A stretch of DNA of 64,000 bases, taken from NCBI GenBank assembly GCA_035607415.1, contig DATNAQ010000126.1, forward strand, positions 36,178-100,177, written 5' to 3'. This stretch comes from JAQBQH01 sp035607415 (GTDB lineage: Bacteria > Myxococcota_A > Polyangia > Palsa-1104). Position numbers and translations under genes: made by a program. A model generated the notes under the pieces. That model worked only from the letters and a program-made list of their open reading frames with translations. It did not search any database and was not told where the DNA came from. This document shows, piece by piece, positions 1 through 8,692 of the stretch. How positions within the stretch are numbered: the stretch's first letter is position 1; every line of letters starts with the position of its first letter.

Positions 1-12
1 AGCCGACCGCGG

Positions 13-1200
13 CTAGTTCCTGCAGCCGTCGTAGTTGAGGCAGGCGCCGGCGGCGTCGCAGTGCCAGCCCTGGTTGCACTCGTTCGCCGAGTAATCGTAG
101 TCGCTGCACTTGTACTGGCAGCTCGGCGCGTCGTCGTTCAGCGACGGCACCGTCGTCGTGTAGGCCGAGCCGTACTGCTCGACGTACTTGTACTGGATGA
201 AGCCGTAGCCCGCGCCGTACGGGTTGTTCACGCCGAAGCGCGACGTGCCCCAGCTGTTCTTGAAGATGTAGAACCCCTTCTGCATCACCGGATTGCCCTG
301 CGCGTCCTTCACGACGTTGCCGTCCTTGTCGATCGCGGGGAACTGGAGCGAATCGTCCCAGCCGACGATGAGGATGCCGTGCCCGGCGCGCTGCAGGTGG
401 CTGGCGTCGATGTCCTCCTGGTTGGGCATGCGCACGACGCCCATCTTCAGATCGTCTTCGTTGATCTTCAGCGTCGACAGGCCGTGGTTCCACGCCTGGT
501 AGAAGAAGTCGAGCCCGAGCACCACCGCGGTCTTGTCGTTCATGATGTGGCTCTTGATCGACGTGGTGCGCAGCCACGACCCCGACGGCAGCTTGTACTT
601 CTTCGCCGTCGTCGCCGCCGCCGGTGGATCACCTTGCGTCCAGCACTTGGTCGGCAGCGTCTGCGTCTCGGTGCCGTCGGGCTTGCAGTCCGCATCGTCG
701 CTCGGGCCCCACTCGTTGCCGTTGTACGGCCACACCGTCTCTTCGACGCCGCCGAACTGCGCCAGCGCCTCGACGTTGTCCTGATTGTCCGAGCCTTCGC
801 CGTCGGGGAACGAGCCGAGCTGCTTTTTGACCGACCACTGCAGGTACTGCTCCGAGAAGTCGGGGTTGGCCATGCCGGCCTTGATGTACAGGTGCTCCAT
901 GAGCGCTGTCGTCGAGAAGATGGTGCAGACGCCGCGCCGCGCCTGGTTGCGCACCGGCGACTGGAGCGCGATCAGCTCCGTCGACTTCGTCGCGACCTCG
1001 TCGGCCTTCAGGTCGACGTCGGGCAACGAATCGTTCGACGGCGCTCCTTTGAACACCGAGTCGTACGACGACAGCGGCATGTCCTCTTCGCCGACGTCGA
1101 CGCCGCCGGCGCCGTCCGAAGACGCCGAGCCGGCGCAGCCCAGAACCAGGAAGGAACCCAACACGGTGATCACGAGTTGTGTGCGCATGGCCGCGCGCAT
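13..1200 (-). CDS. Papain-like (C1A) cysteine peptidase, lipoprotein
   Basis: A 395-residue protein with an N-terminal lipoprotein signal (lipobox LVLGC, Cys at about residue 22), so it is probably anchored in the envelope. The C1A catalytic set is visible: oxyanion-hole Gln86 and nucleophile Cys92 in NQARRGVCTIFS (spacing of six, as in papain Q19/C25), a His in AGHGILIVGWDD, and the Asn in FKNSWG. The chain ends with a six-cysteine tail (SCQYKC to DGCRN) of about 35 residues, probably disulfide-bonded. There is no obvious inhibitory propeptide beyond about 60 low-complexity residues. The start could be Met1 or Met5 (position 1188); the signal sequence fits either. It is transcribed away from the UbiB gene's 3' end with no partner. 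The substrate is unknown. Confidence 0.9.
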   Translation of the reverse strand: MRAAMRTQLVITVLGSFLVLGCAGSASSDGAGGVDVGEEDMPLSSYDSVFKGAPSNDSLPDVDLKADEVATKSTELIALQSPVRNQARRGVCTIFSTTALMEHLYIKAGMANPDFSEQYLQWSVKKQLGSFPDGEGSDNQDNVEALAQFGGVEETVWPYNGNEWGPSDDADCKPDGTETQTLPTKCWTQGDPPAAATTAKKYKLPSGSWLRTTSIKSHIMNDKTAVVLGLDFFYQAWNHGLSTLKINEDDLKMGVVRMPNQEDIDASHLQRAGHGILIVGWDDSLQFPAIDKDGNVVKDAQGNPVMQKGFYIFKNSWGTSRFGVNNPYGAGYGFIQYKYVEQYGSAYTTTVPSLNDDAPSCQYKCSDYDYSANECNQGWHCDAAGACLNYDGCRN

Positions 1201-1315
1201 TCAGCAGGGAACGTGCCGCGCGAAAATCACCAAGCGCCGTTGACACGTCGCGGAGATAGGCCGCGATCGCCGCCAAATTTCATGATTTCCGGATGGGTAG
1301 GACTGGCGCCTACAG

Positions 1316-2704
1316 TCACCTACCGCGCCACGTTGTCACAGCCCGCGGCAGCCGGATCGCGCGGAACGAGCCGAGCATGCGCCGCCACCAGCGCGACACG
1401 CGACGGCCGAACGAGAAGAGCCACTCGCGCCGCAGATCGGCGACGAGATCGCGCGCCGGATCGAGCCCGCGCAGGACGCCGTCGAGCAGCGCGAGCGCGC
1501 GCACCAGCGCGAGCAGCGACGGCGACATGCGCAGCTTGTGGTTGCGTCCGAGCGCGACCATCTGCCCGAGCACGCGCGCGCCGTCGCCCTTGCCGCCGGC
1601 GTCGCTGACCAGCTGCGCCAGCTCGTTCTCCAGGCGCGCGCGATCGACCGACACGCTCGCGCCGTCGGGCGAGAGCGCCAGCACGGCGTCGGCGAGCGCG
1701 CGCGTTCGACCGAGCGCCAGCGCGCGCACCAGCCGCCCGAGATCGCCGCGCAGCTCGTCGTCGACGCGCTCGACGGCGCCGAGATCGATGAGCACGAGGC
1801 GCCCGTCCTCCTCGACGAGCACGTTGCCCGGATGCGGGTCGGCGTGAAACACGCCGTGATCGAGGATCTGCCGCGTGAACGCGCGCAACAGCGCCGCGCG
1901 CGCCGCTTTCTGCTGCGGCTCGGCGAGCGCTCCGAGCTTGCGGCCGTGCACCTCCTCCATCACCAGCACCGTCGGGCGCACCAGCGTGGTCACGATGCGC
2001 GGCACGCGCACCTCGCGCGCGCCCTCGAGCAGCGCCGACAGCCGCGCCGCGTTCGCCGCCTCGCGCGTGAAGTCGAGCTCGCGCGTGATCGAGCGCTCGA
2101 ACGCGTCGAGCAGCGCCACCGGATCGAGCGCGGCGATCTCGGGGATCGCCTGCGACAAGAGGCCCGCGAACATGCGAATGAGCGCCAGATCGGCGGCGAC
2201 CATGCGCGCGAGGCCGGGGCGCTGGATCTTCACGACCACGCGCGAGATCCCGTCGGCCGGCTCGCGCAGCACCGCGCGATGCACCTGCCCGATCGACGCC
2301 GCCGCCAGCGGCACCGGATCGATCGACGCGAACGCGCGCGAAAAGTCGTCGTGCAGCGCGCGTCGCAGCTGCTGCTCGACGACGCGCGGCTTCATCGGCG
2401 GCACGCCCGAGTGCAGGCTCGCGAGCGCGCGCGTCACCTCGGGCGGAAACAGATCCTCGCGCGTCGCCAGCAGCTGCCCGAGCTTGATGTACGTCGGGCC
2501 GAGATCGGCGAACAGCCGCGCCAATCGCGGGCCGATCCCCGCCGGCGAAGGCTTGCGACGCTCGAGGATCTCGCCGAATCCGTGGCGCGCCAGGATGAGC
2601 GCGACCCGCTGCACGCGCAGGGCCGGCGCGAGCAGCCCGACCCTCCGATTTTCGGTGACCAGCTGCCGCGTCAAATCTTCGAGATCACGCGCGCGTGGAT
2701 TCAT
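1316..2704 (-). CDS. UbiB/ABC1 family atypical kinase
   Basis: A 462-residue UbiB-family protein, a group linked to isoprenoid lipid and quinone metabolism. Family motifs are clear: KxGQ in YIKLGQLLATREDLFPPE (Lys74-Gln77), the Ala-rich nucleotide loop AAASIGQVH (134-142) that replaces the usual glycine loop, VVVKIQRPG (Lys159), the metal and catalytic signature HADPHPGN (287-294), and LIDLGA (Asp307). I place the start at the ATG at 2704 (MNPRARDLEDL). The same frame stays open upstream but runs antisense through the GT2 gene and looks Arg-rich and non-coding. The C-terminus is hydrophobic and then strongly basic, consistent with membrane association. It stands alone and is divergent from the GT2 gene. 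The precise substrate cannot be told from sequence. Confidence 0.92.
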   Translation of the reverse strand: MNPRARDLEDLTRQLVTENRRVGLLAPALRVQRVALILARHGFGEILERRKPSPAGIGPRLARLFADLGPTYIKLGQLLATREDLFPPEVTRALASLHSGVPPMKPRVVEQQLRRALHDDFSRAFASIDPVPLAAASIGQVHRAVLREPADGISRVVVKIQRPGLARMVAADLALIRMFAGLLSQAIPEIAALDPVALLDAFERSITRELDFTREAANAARLSALLEGAREVRVPRIVTTLVRPTVLVMEEVHGRKLGALAEPQQKAARAALLRAFTRQILDHGVFHADPHPGNVLVEEDGRLVLIDLGAVERVDDELRGDLGRLVRALALGRTRALADAVLALSPDGASVSVDRARLENELAQLVSDAGGKGDGARVLGQMVALGRNHKLRMSPSLLALVRALALLDGVLRGLDPARDLVADLRREWLFSFGRRVSRWWRRMLGSFRAIRLPRAVTTWRGR

Positions 2705-2776
2705 GCGCGCGCTCTTGAGCAAGCTCCATGCCGTGCTACAGTGCCGCGGTTTCCGTAACCAGCGTGTAAAGAGCAA

Positions 2777-2812
2777 GTGAGCGAGCAAAGCGAGCGCAGC
2801 AGAGCGAAGCGA
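2777..2812 (+). repeat. GAGCGAGC-type low-complexity repeat upstream of GT2
   Basis: The 36 bases before the GT2 start are almost entirely GAGC/AGCGA units (starting GTGAGCGAGCAAAGCGAGCG). The same kind of segment occurs at 25675-25700 and 27171-27192, each time directly after a gene end or before a gene start. It is purine-rich on the plus strand, has no ORF of its own, and leaves the GT2 gene without a normal Shine-Dalgarno. Function unknown. Confidence 0.5.
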
Positions 2813-3505
2813 ATGAAAATTTCGATCATCATCCCCGTGTTCAACGAGGCCGGCACCGTCGGAGAAATCATCGACAAGGTGCGCGGTCTGGATCTCGGCC
2901 GCGACGTCGAAAAAGAGATCATCGTCGTCAACGACGGCTCCTCCGACGGCACGCGCGCCGCGCTCGCGCCCTACGAGAAGGTCGACGGCGTGCACGTGCA
3001 CCACTCGCCGGTGAACCTCGGCAAGGGCTCGTCGGTGCGCATCGGCTTCTCGTTCGCCTCGGGCGACATCATCACCATCCAGGACGCCGACCTCGAGCTC
3101 GATCCCGCCGAGTACAAGAACCTGATCGTGCCCATCGTCGACGGCTCGGCCGACGTGGTCTACGGCTCGCGCTTCGCCGGCAAGGGGCGCCAGGGCAAGC
3201 TCACCTTCTGGCTCGCGAACAAGGCGCTCGCCGCGCTCACCAACACGCTCTACGGCGGCGGGCTGACCGACATCGAGACCTGCTACAAGGTCTTCCGCGC
3301 CGACGTGATCCGGCAGCTCAAGCTGAAGGCCGCGCGCTTCGAGATCGAGCCCGAGCTGACGGCGCAGCTGCTCAAGCGCGGCTTCCGCATCAAGGAGCTC
3401 CCGATCGGGTACGCGCCGCGCACGCACGACGAGGGCAAGAAGATCAACTGGAAGGACGGATTCGGCGCGGTGTGGATGCTGGTGACGCAGCGGCTCGACA
3501 AGTGA
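2813..3505 (+). CDS. Family 2 glycosyltransferase (dolichyl-phosphate mannosyltransferase-like)
   Basis: A 230-residue GT-A fold glycosyltransferase. It opens with MKISIIIPVFNEAGTVGEII, has VVNDGSSDGT for the nucleotide-sugar site and IQDADLELDP as the DxD-type metal motif. RFEIEPELTAQLLKRG near the C-terminus is typical of DPM1/GtrB-type enzymes that load a sugar onto a polyprenyl phosphate. No C-terminal membrane helices follow, so it is probably peripheral at the cytoplasmic face. I chose the ATG at 2813 because the family begins immediately with the KISIIIP strand; an upstream GTG at 2777 would only add residues encoded by the GAGCGAGC repeat. The YfhO-type membrane protein nearby (3903) may use the same lipid-linked sugar, but this is inference. 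Confidence 0.9.
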   Translation: MKISIIIPVFNEAGTVGEIIDKVRGLDLGRDVEKEIIVVNDGSSDGTRAALAPYEKVDGVHVHHSPVNLGKGSSVRIGFSFASGDIITIQDADLELDPAEYKNLIVPIVDGSADVVYGSRFAGKGRQGKLTFWLANKALAALTNTLYGGGLTDIETCYKVFRADVIRQLKLKAARFEIEPELTAQLLKRGFRIKELPIGYAPRTHDEGKKINWKDGFGAVWMLVTQRLDK

Positions 3506-3536
3506 GCCGCGCCAGGCGGAGAAGAAGGCGGGAAGG

Positions 3537-3866
3537 CTAGAGCGCCTTCTTGACCAGCTCTTCGATCTTCGGCTTGGCCACGGCGCCGACGATCTGCCCG
3601 ACCACCTTGCCGTCCTTGAACATCAGGAGCGTCGGGATCGAACGCACGTCATACTGCGTCGGCGTCTTAGGGTTCTCGTCGATGTTGACCTTGACCACCT
3701 TGACCTTGCCCGCGTACTCACCCGCGAGCTGCTCCACGACCGGCGCGATCGCGCGGCACGGTCCGCACCAGGTGGCCCAGAAATCGATCAGCACCGGCTG
3801 CGAAGACTTGAGCACGTCGGTCTCGAAGCTGGCGTCGGTCACGTTCGCAATCTTGTCGCTGGCCAT
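3537..3866 (-). CDS. trxA: Thioredoxin
   Basis: A 109-residue single-domain thioredoxin with the redox motif WCGPC (Cys34, Cys37), the buried Asp in LIDFWATW and the cis-Pro in RSIPTLLMFKDG. It reduces protein disulfides in the cytoplasm using thioredoxin reductase (not in this window). The ATG at 3866 is chosen because AAGGAG lies five bases before it; the in-frame GTG six bases upstream would have no spacing to that ribosome site. A -10 box TACCAT on this strand (3883-3888) lies back to back with the -10 of the divergent YfhO gene. Length and motifs are fully standard. Confidence 0.97.
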   Translation of the reverse strand: MASDKIANVTDASFETDVLKSSQPVLIDFWATWCGPCRAIAPVVEQLAGEYAGKVKVVKVNIDENPKTPTQYDVRSIPTLLMFKDGKVVGQIVGAVAKPKIEELVKKAL

Positions 3867-3882
3867 GTCCACTCCTTATCAC

Positions 3883-3888
3883 ATGGTA
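3883..3888 (-). promoter_or_regulatory. -10 box of trxA (TACCAT)
   Basis: TACCAT on the minus strand, 16 bases before the trxA ATG, leaving a leader that contains AAGGAG. It overlaps by two bases the plus-strand -10 of the YfhO-type gene, so the two divergent promoters probably exclude each other. Confidence 0.45.
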
Positions 3889-3892
3889 CGAT
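3887..3892 (+). promoter_or_regulatory. -10 box of the YfhO-type gene (TACGAT, near-leaderless)
   Basis: TACGAT lies ten bases before the ATG at 3903, and no Shine-Dalgarno follows. It overlaps an upstream in-frame ATG (3891), so that codon would probably not be transcribed; this decides the start at 3903. Confidence 0.45.
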
Positions 3893-3902
3893 GCGCGGGC
3901 TC

Positions 3903-6239
3903 ATGAAAACGTCGCGCCTCGGGTGCATCCTCGTGCTCCTCGTTGGCGTTTTCGTGCTGCACCGCGAAGTCCTCGTGGGTGGCATGGTCTACCACAACGA
4001 GGACGCCGCCGACGGGTACTACCCATCGCATGTAGCCATTCTGCGCGCCCTCGGCAACGGGGAGCTGCCGACCTGGGAGCGCGGCTCGTGGTCCGGCTGG
4101 CCGTTGGCGGTCGATCCGTACTACGGCCTGTTCTACCCACTGACCTCAATCTATGCCGCCTTCGGCGCGGTGCGAGGGCTGGGGGTGACGATCGCGCTGC
4201 ACGCGCTCGGCGCCGGGCTCGGCATGTTGTGGCTGATGCGCCGGCGCAAGCTCGACTGGGGCGCGGCGCTGTTCGCGGCGGTGTCGCTGGCGTTCGGATC
4301 GTTCATGGTCGAGCGCATCCGGCACATCATCTTCGCGCAGATGATGGCGTGGCTGCCCCTGATCCTCGTCGGGGTCGAGGGCTTTCTCGCCGAGCGGCGG
4401 GCGCGCTGGCTGGTGCTGGCGGCGGTGGCGACGGGGATGTCGCTCGTGTGCGGGGCGCTGCCGCTGGCACCGTTCGTGGTCATCGCCGTCGGGGCCTACG
4501 TGGTGCCGCGGCTGTGGGCGGTCGATCGCGTCGCGCGGCCGCGTGTGGGCGCGTGGCTCGTCGCCGCGGCGGTCGTGGGCGGCCTCATCGCGGCGGCGCA
4601 GATCGTGCCGACGGTGGCGCATCTGCCGTATTCGCCGCGCTCGCTCGGCGTCGACTATGCGTTCGCGTCGTCGTATGCGTGGCCCGATGCGCGCTATCTG
4701 GCGGTGCTGATCGCGCCCGGCGTCTTCGGCGGGGCCGAGCGCGGGCATTGGTACGGCGCGTTCAACCACTGGGAGATGGCGGGGTGGTACGCGGGCGCGC
4801 TCACGGTGTTGCTGGCGCCGCTCGGCCTTCTGCGTCGTCGAGGTGGCCGTTCCTCGCTTGGCGGGCCACCGGTGATGGCCGGTGAGCTGTGGGCGCTCGG
4901 CGGTGTGGCCGTGCTCGGCATCCTGCTCGCGTTCGGCGACGGCATGCCGGTCCATCGCTTCTTCTTTCACTACGTGCCGCTCTACGGCGCGTTGCGCTGC
5001 CCGACGCGCGCGCTGGTGATGGATCTGTTCGCGCTGCCCATCCTCGCGGCCGAAGGGATCGCGTGGCTCGAGGCGCGCGCGGGCACGCGGCGCGCCATCG
5101 GCATCGTCGTCGCGCTCGCGTGCGTCGTCGGCGGCGTGGTCACCGCGATGCTCCTGTCGCGCGATGGGCGCCTGGCGCCGGCGATCGTCGCCTCGCGCCA
5201 CGCGTTCGCGCACTTCGCGCTCGTGGCCGGCAGCGGCGGGGCGCTGGTGGCGCTGCTCGTCGGTGGCGTGGTGCCCGCGCCGGTCGCCGCGGCGGCGCTG
5301 GCGCTGGTGTCGTGCGTCGATCTCGTGGCCACGAGCCGCGCGCTGGTGCAGCCGAAGCCGGGCGACTGGGCGGCCGGCACCGAGCGCTTCGCCGCGGTCG
5401 ATTGGCTCCTGGCGCAGCATCCCACCGAGCGCTTCATCCCCGACTGGCGCGGGCCGTTCCGCCTGCACAACCTCGGCATGACCTACGGCATCGAGGGCGC
5501 GGGCGGCTACGAGTCGTTCACCATCTGGCGCTACACCAACCTGCTCTACACCATCGACAACGGACAGCCCTATCCGTTCGCCAAGCTCAAGCAGGATCTC
5601 GCCGCCGGCGAGCTCAAGCGGTTCGATACGCCGCTCGTCGATCTCCTCAACGTGCGCTGGTACATCGGCACGAACGCGCCGGCGCCGCAGTGGATCGAGC
5701 GCTTCCGGCCCAAGCCCGGCGACAAGCTGCACGCCGTGCACGAGCCGACGTGGGATCCGCAGCTCGGCGTCTGGGAGAACCCGCATGTGCTGCCGCGCGC
5801 GTACGTGGTGCATCACGCCACCGTGCTCGCCGACGACGCGGCGCAAGCCCACGCGCTCTTGAAGCTGGATCCGCGCAACGACGTGATCCTCGACGCGGCG
5901 CCGTCGCCCGCGCCGTCGGGCAACGGCATGGAGCCGGCGCGGATCGTGACGCTCGCGCGCAAACGCGTGGTGGTCGAAGCCGACACGCCGGCGCCGGGCG
6001 TGCTCGTCCTGTCCGACGCGTGGTACCCCGGCTGGCGGGTGACCGTCGACGGCGCGCCGGCCACGCTCCTGCGCGCCGATTATGCCTTGCGCGGCGTGGC
6101 CATCCCGGCCGGCAAGCACACGATCGAGTTCACCTTCCGCTCGCGCCCCGCCGCGGTCGGCCTGACCCTGTCCGCGGTCGGCCTCCTCGCATTGTTCGGT
6201 TTCGCGGCGATTGGTCGCAAGCGCCCGACGCTGTTATAA
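3903..6239 (+). CDS. YfhO-family multipass membrane protein
   Basis: A 778-residue inner-membrane protein with a dozen or more hydrophobic segments in the first two-thirds and an extracytoplasmic C-terminal domain. It matches the bacterial YfhO family. The N-terminus carries a conserved acidic motif after TM1 (YHNEDAADGYYPSH). The signature late region reads VLSDAWYPGWRVTVDG, then AIPAGKHTIEF, then a last membrane helix. YfhO proteins are GT-C-like and are linked to glycosylation of envelope polymers with lipid-linked sugars, so the nearby GT2 gene (2813) is a plausible donor-making partner. I start at ATG 3903 rather than 3891 because a -10 box covers the latter. Its stop codon lies inside the -10 box of the next gene. 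Confidence 0.88.
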   Translation: MKTSRLGCILVLLVGVFVLHREVLVGGMVYHNEDAADGYYPSHVAILRALGNGELPTWERGSWSGWPLAVDPYYGLFYPLTSIYAAFGAVRGLGVTIALHALGAGLGMLWLMRRRKLDWGAALFAAVSLAFGSFMVERIRHIIFAQMMAWLPLILVGVEGFLAERRARWLVLAAVATGMSLVCGALPLAPFVVIAVGAYVVPRLWAVDRVARPRVGAWLVAAAVVGGLIAAAQIVPTVAHLPYSPRSLGVDYAFASSYAWPDARYLAVLIAPGVFGGAERGHWYGAFNHWEMAGWYAGALTVLLAPLGLLRRRGGRSSLGGPPVMAGELWALGGVAVLGILLAFGDGMPVHRFFFHYVPLYGALRCPTRALVMDLFALPILAAEGIAWLEARAGTRRAIGIVVALACVVGGVVTAMLLSRDGRLAPAIVASRHAFAHFALVAGSGGALVALLVGGVVPAPVAAAALALVSCVDLVATSRALVQPKPGDWAAGTERFAAVDWLLAQHPTERFIPDWRGPFRLHNLGMTYGIEGAGGYESFTIWRYTNLLYTIDNGQPYPFAKLKQDLAAGELKRFDTPLVDLLNVRWYIGTNAPAPQWIERFRPKPGDKLHAVHEPTWDPQLGVWENPHVLPRAYVVHHATVLADDAAQAHALLKLDPRNDVILDAAPSPAPSGNGMEPARIVTLARKRVVVEADTPAPGVLVLSDAWYPGWRVTVDGAPATLLRADYALRGVAIPAGKHTIEFTFRSRPAAVGLTLSAVGLLALFGFAAIGRKRPTLL

Positions 6240-6240
6240 T
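6211..6240 (+). promoter_or_regulatory. Promoter TTGGTC-N18-TATAAT of the heme operon
   Basis: A perfect TATAAT (6235-6240) with TTGGTC 18 bases upstream (6211-6216). The ATG at 6250 is only nine bases past the -10, so the transcript would start within a few bases of the start codon. The TATAAT contains the TAA stop of the preceding YfhO gene. It probably drives 6250-hemX-hemA-hemC. Confidence 0.6.
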
Positions 6241-6249
6241 TCCCGCATC

Positions 6250-6579
6250 ATGGCGCGCCTCTTCATCTCCGCCGACCAGATGGATCGCTGGGCCGCGGAG
6301 GGCAAAGTCTCGTTGCAAGACGACATCATGGCGCTGCCCGCATTGGGGCGCTCGTTCAAGCTGCGCACCGCGGTCCGCTTCCTCACGGTGATCGAAGGCG
6401 CCGACGCGCACGGGCTCGTCGGCCGCGTCAAGACCGACGACCAGCTCGCGGAGATGGGCGGCGAGCACTACGGCGCCAGCGTCATCCTCGGCGACGTGGG
6501 CTACGAGTGCGAAGAAGGCTTCATCGGCCTGCCCGTCGACGGCGGCGCCTCGGCGTTGATAAAGTTGGGCGGGCCGTAA
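6250..6579 (+). CDS. Conserved hypothetical protein heading the heme operon
   Basis: A 109-residue soluble protein I cannot assign to a named family. It begins MARLFISADQMDRWAAEGK and ends with SALIKLGGP. It has no signal peptide, membrane helix or cysteine pair (one Cys in YECEEG). The sequence is mixed alpha/beta with no low complexity. The start at 6250 sits nine bases after a perfect TATAAT with no ribosome site. It ends in TAATG, sharing a base with the hemX-like gene, so it is translationally coupled to the heme genes. It may be a regulator or accessory of tetrapyrrole synthesis, but nothing in its sequence shows this. Confidence 0.75.
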   Translation: MARLFISADQMDRWAAEGKVSLQDDIMALPALGRSFKLRTAVRFLTVIEGADAHGLVGRVKTDDQLAEMGGEHYGASVILGDVGYECEEGFIGLPVDGGASALIKLGGP

Positions 6580-7370
6580 TGCCGCCGCTGTTTCCCGCCA
6601 CGCTCGCGCTCTATGCCGTCGCGTGCGCGCTCTATCTGGCGCACCTCATGGCCGGATCGCAGGGCCTGGCGCGCGCCGCGCGTGGTGCGCTCGCCGCCGC
6701 CTTCGCGTCGCAGGCGCTCGACATCGGCTGGCTGTGCATGCACGGGATGCATCCGGCGGTGAACGCGCGCGAGGCGTTGTCGTTCGCCGCGTGGCTGATC
6801 TGCGGCGCCTATCTGTTGTCGTCGCTGCGCAAGCGCATCCCGGTGGTCGGCGCGCTCGTGGTGCCGGTGACGATGGTGCTCGACCTCGCGGCGCGCTTGT
6901 CACCGTCGCACGAAGCGGTGCGCGGCGTGACCACGCTCGGCGCCGTGCACATCACGCTGGCCACGGCGGGCCTGGCGCTGTTCGCGGTCGCCGCCGGCGG
7001 CGCGGTCATCTATTTGATCGAGGAGCGCGCGCTCAAGGCGCATCGCGCCGGGCGCCTGTTCAAGCGCGGCACGGCGCTGGAGACGCTCGACACGCTCAAC
7101 CGCCGCTGCATCGTGCTCGGCTTTCCGCTGTTCACCGTCGCGGTCATCACCGGCGCGGTCTGGGGGCTGCAGCTGCACGACAAGCTGTTCACGCCGCAGT
7201 ACTCGATCGCGGCGGCCGCGTGGATCATGTACGCGATCCTCCTGGTCGCGCGCGTGACCGCGGGCTGGCGCGGGCGGCGAGCGGCGATCATGACGATCGG
7301 CGGCTTCGCCACGTCGCTGACGGTGCTGCTCATCTACTTCGTGCGCGGATTCGGAGGCATGGCAGGCTAG
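6579..7370 (+). CDS. hemX: HemX/CcsA-type cytochrome c assembly membrane protein
   Basis: A 263-residue integral membrane protein with about eight hydrophobic helices, matching the cytochrome c assembly (CcmC/CcsA/HemX) superfamily by size, helix pattern and the C-terminal block GAVWGLQLHDK...WIMYAILLVARVTAGWRGRRAA. A position directly upstream of hemA is typical for HemX, which in Bacillus lowers glutamyl-tRNA reductase levels. A classical WWD heme-handling motif is not evident, favouring HemX over CcmC. The start ATG overlaps the previous stop, and hemA follows two bases after its TAG. The regulatory role is inferred from family and context only. Confidence 0.82.
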   Translation: MPPLFPATLALYAVACALYLAHLMAGSQGLARAARGALAAAFASQALDIGWLCMHGMHPAVNAREALSFAAWLICGAYLLSSLRKRIPVVGALVVPVTMVLDLAARLSPSHEAVRGVTTLGAVHITLATAGLALFAVAAGGAVIYLIEERALKAHRAGRLFKRGTALETLDTLNRRCIVLGFPLFTVAVITGAVWGLQLHDKLFTPQYSIAAAAWIMYAILLVARVTAGWRGRRAAIMTIGGFATSLTVLLIYFVRGFGGMAG

Positions 7371-7372
7371 TC

Positions 7373-8692
7373 ATGCCGCGGCAGCTCGGAATCGTAGGCC
7401 TCTCGCACAAGACCGCGCCGATCGACGTGCGCGAGCGGGTGGCGTTCGCCGAGGACGCGCTCGCCGAGGCGCTGCGCCGCCTGGTGGAGGTGCCGGGCAT
7501 CGGCGAGGCGATGATCGTGTCGACCTGCAACCGCGTCGAGCTCTATGCCGGCGTCGACGGGCGCGATGCGATTGAGGCGCTGCAGCGCTTCCTCATCGAC
7601 GAGCGCTCGCTGCCATCGTCGCTGCGCGCGCACCTGTACACGCACGATGGCAACGAGGCGCTGCGCCACCTGTTCCGCGTGGCGGCGTCGCTCGATTCGA
7701 TGGTGGTCGGAGAGTCGCAGATCCTCGGGCAGGTCAAAGAGGCGTACGCGGCGGCGCTCGAGGCGGGCACGCTCGGGCCGGTCCTGCAGCGCGCGGTGCC
7801 GCGGGCGTTCGCGCTCGCCAAGCGCGTGCGCACCGAGACCGACGTGGCCAAGAGCTCGGCGTCGATCGCGTCGGCGGCGGTCGATCTGGCGGCGCAGATC
7901 TTCGGCGAGCTCGAGGGGAAGCACGTGCTCGTCGTCGGCGCGGGCAAGATGGGAGATCTGTCGGCGCGCCATCTGAAGGCGGCGGGGATCAGTGAGCTCA
8001 GCGTCGTCAACCGCACCGAGGCGCGCGCGGTCGAGCTCGCCGCCAAGCTCGGCGGGCGTGCGGCGCCGTGGGATCAACTGGATCAGCTGCTGGCCAAGGT
8101 CGACATCGTGCTCTGCTCGACGGGCGCGACCGAGCCGATCTTGCGCCGCGATCGCGTGGCCAAGGTGATGCGCGCGCGCAAGGGGCGCTGGCTCTTCCTC
8201 ATCGACATCGCCGTGCCGCGCGACGTCGAGCCCGACGTCGGCAGCGTCGAGAACGTGTACCTCTACGACGTCGACGCGCTCGAGAAGGTGGTGGCGCAGA
8301 ACCGCGCGGCGCGCGCGAGCGAGGCGACCGAGGCCGAGGCCATGGTCGACGACGAGCTCAAGCGCTACCACGAGCACGAGCTGTCGCTCGGCGCGGTGCC
8401 GACCATCAAGCTCCTGCGCGCGCGCTTCCTCGAGGTGGCGCTGGCCGAGGTCGAGCGCTCGGCGGCGCGCGCCTCCAGCGAGAAGGATCGCGCGGCGATG
8501 CAGCAGATGGCCGAGGCGATCGTGAACAAGCTGTTGCACGGGCCGCTGACGAAGCTGAAAAAGGACGCGGCCGAGCGTCCCGACAGCGAGCTGCCGGCCC
8601 TGGTGCGTACGCTGTTCGACCTGCACACCGGCCACACCGAAGAGATCCGCATCGATCTCGACGAGCCGGCGGACAAAAAGGCGGCAAAGTGA
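7373..8692 (+). CDS. hemA: Glutamyl-tRNA reductase
   Basis: A 439-residue enzyme that makes glutamate-1-semialdehyde from Glu-tRNA(Glu) with NADPH, the first committed step of C5-pathway heme synthesis. Visible motifs: GLSHKTAPIDVRER at the N-terminus, the nucleophilic Cys52 in VSTCNRVELYAG, VVGESQILGQVKEAY, the NADPH Rossmann segment VLVVGAGKMGDLSARHL, and a C-terminal helical dimerisation domain ending near the stop. Length is normal. The ATG lies two bases after the hemX stop, and hemC starts inside its stop (GTGA). Feedback by HemX is possible from gene order but not shown. Confidence 0.97.
   Translation: MPRQLGIVGLSHKTAPIDVRERVAFAEDALAEALRRLVEVPGIGEAMIVSTCNRVELYAGVDGRDAIEALQRFLIDERSLPSSLRAHLYTHDGNEALRHLFRVAASLDSMVVGESQILGQVKEAYAAALEAGTLGPVLQRAVPRAFALAKRVRTETDVAKSSASIASAAVDLAAQIFGELEGKHVLVVGAGKMGDLSARHLKAAGISELSVVNRTEARAVELAAKLGGRAAPWDQLDQLLAKVDIVLCSTGATEPILRRDRVAKVMRARKGRWLFLIDIAVPRDVEPDVGSVENVYLYDVDALEKVVAQNRAARASEATEAEAMVDDELKRYHEHELSLGAVPTIKLLRARFLEVALAEVERSAARASSEKDRAAMQQMAEAIVNKLLHGPLTKLKKDAAERPDSELPALVRTLFDLHTGHTEEIRIDLDEPADKKAAK

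Noticed and set aside
61..1608. Long plus-strand ORF antisense to the peptidase gene, and similar Arg/Ala-rich ORFs across the window
   Set aside because: High-GC shadow frames: extreme Arg/Ala composition, no domains, fully overlapped by recognised genes.
2705..3427. A long N-terminal extension of the UbiB-family gene
   Set aside because: The open frame is antisense to the clear GT2 gene and its residues are not UbiB-like; a natural start with family sequence exists at 2704.
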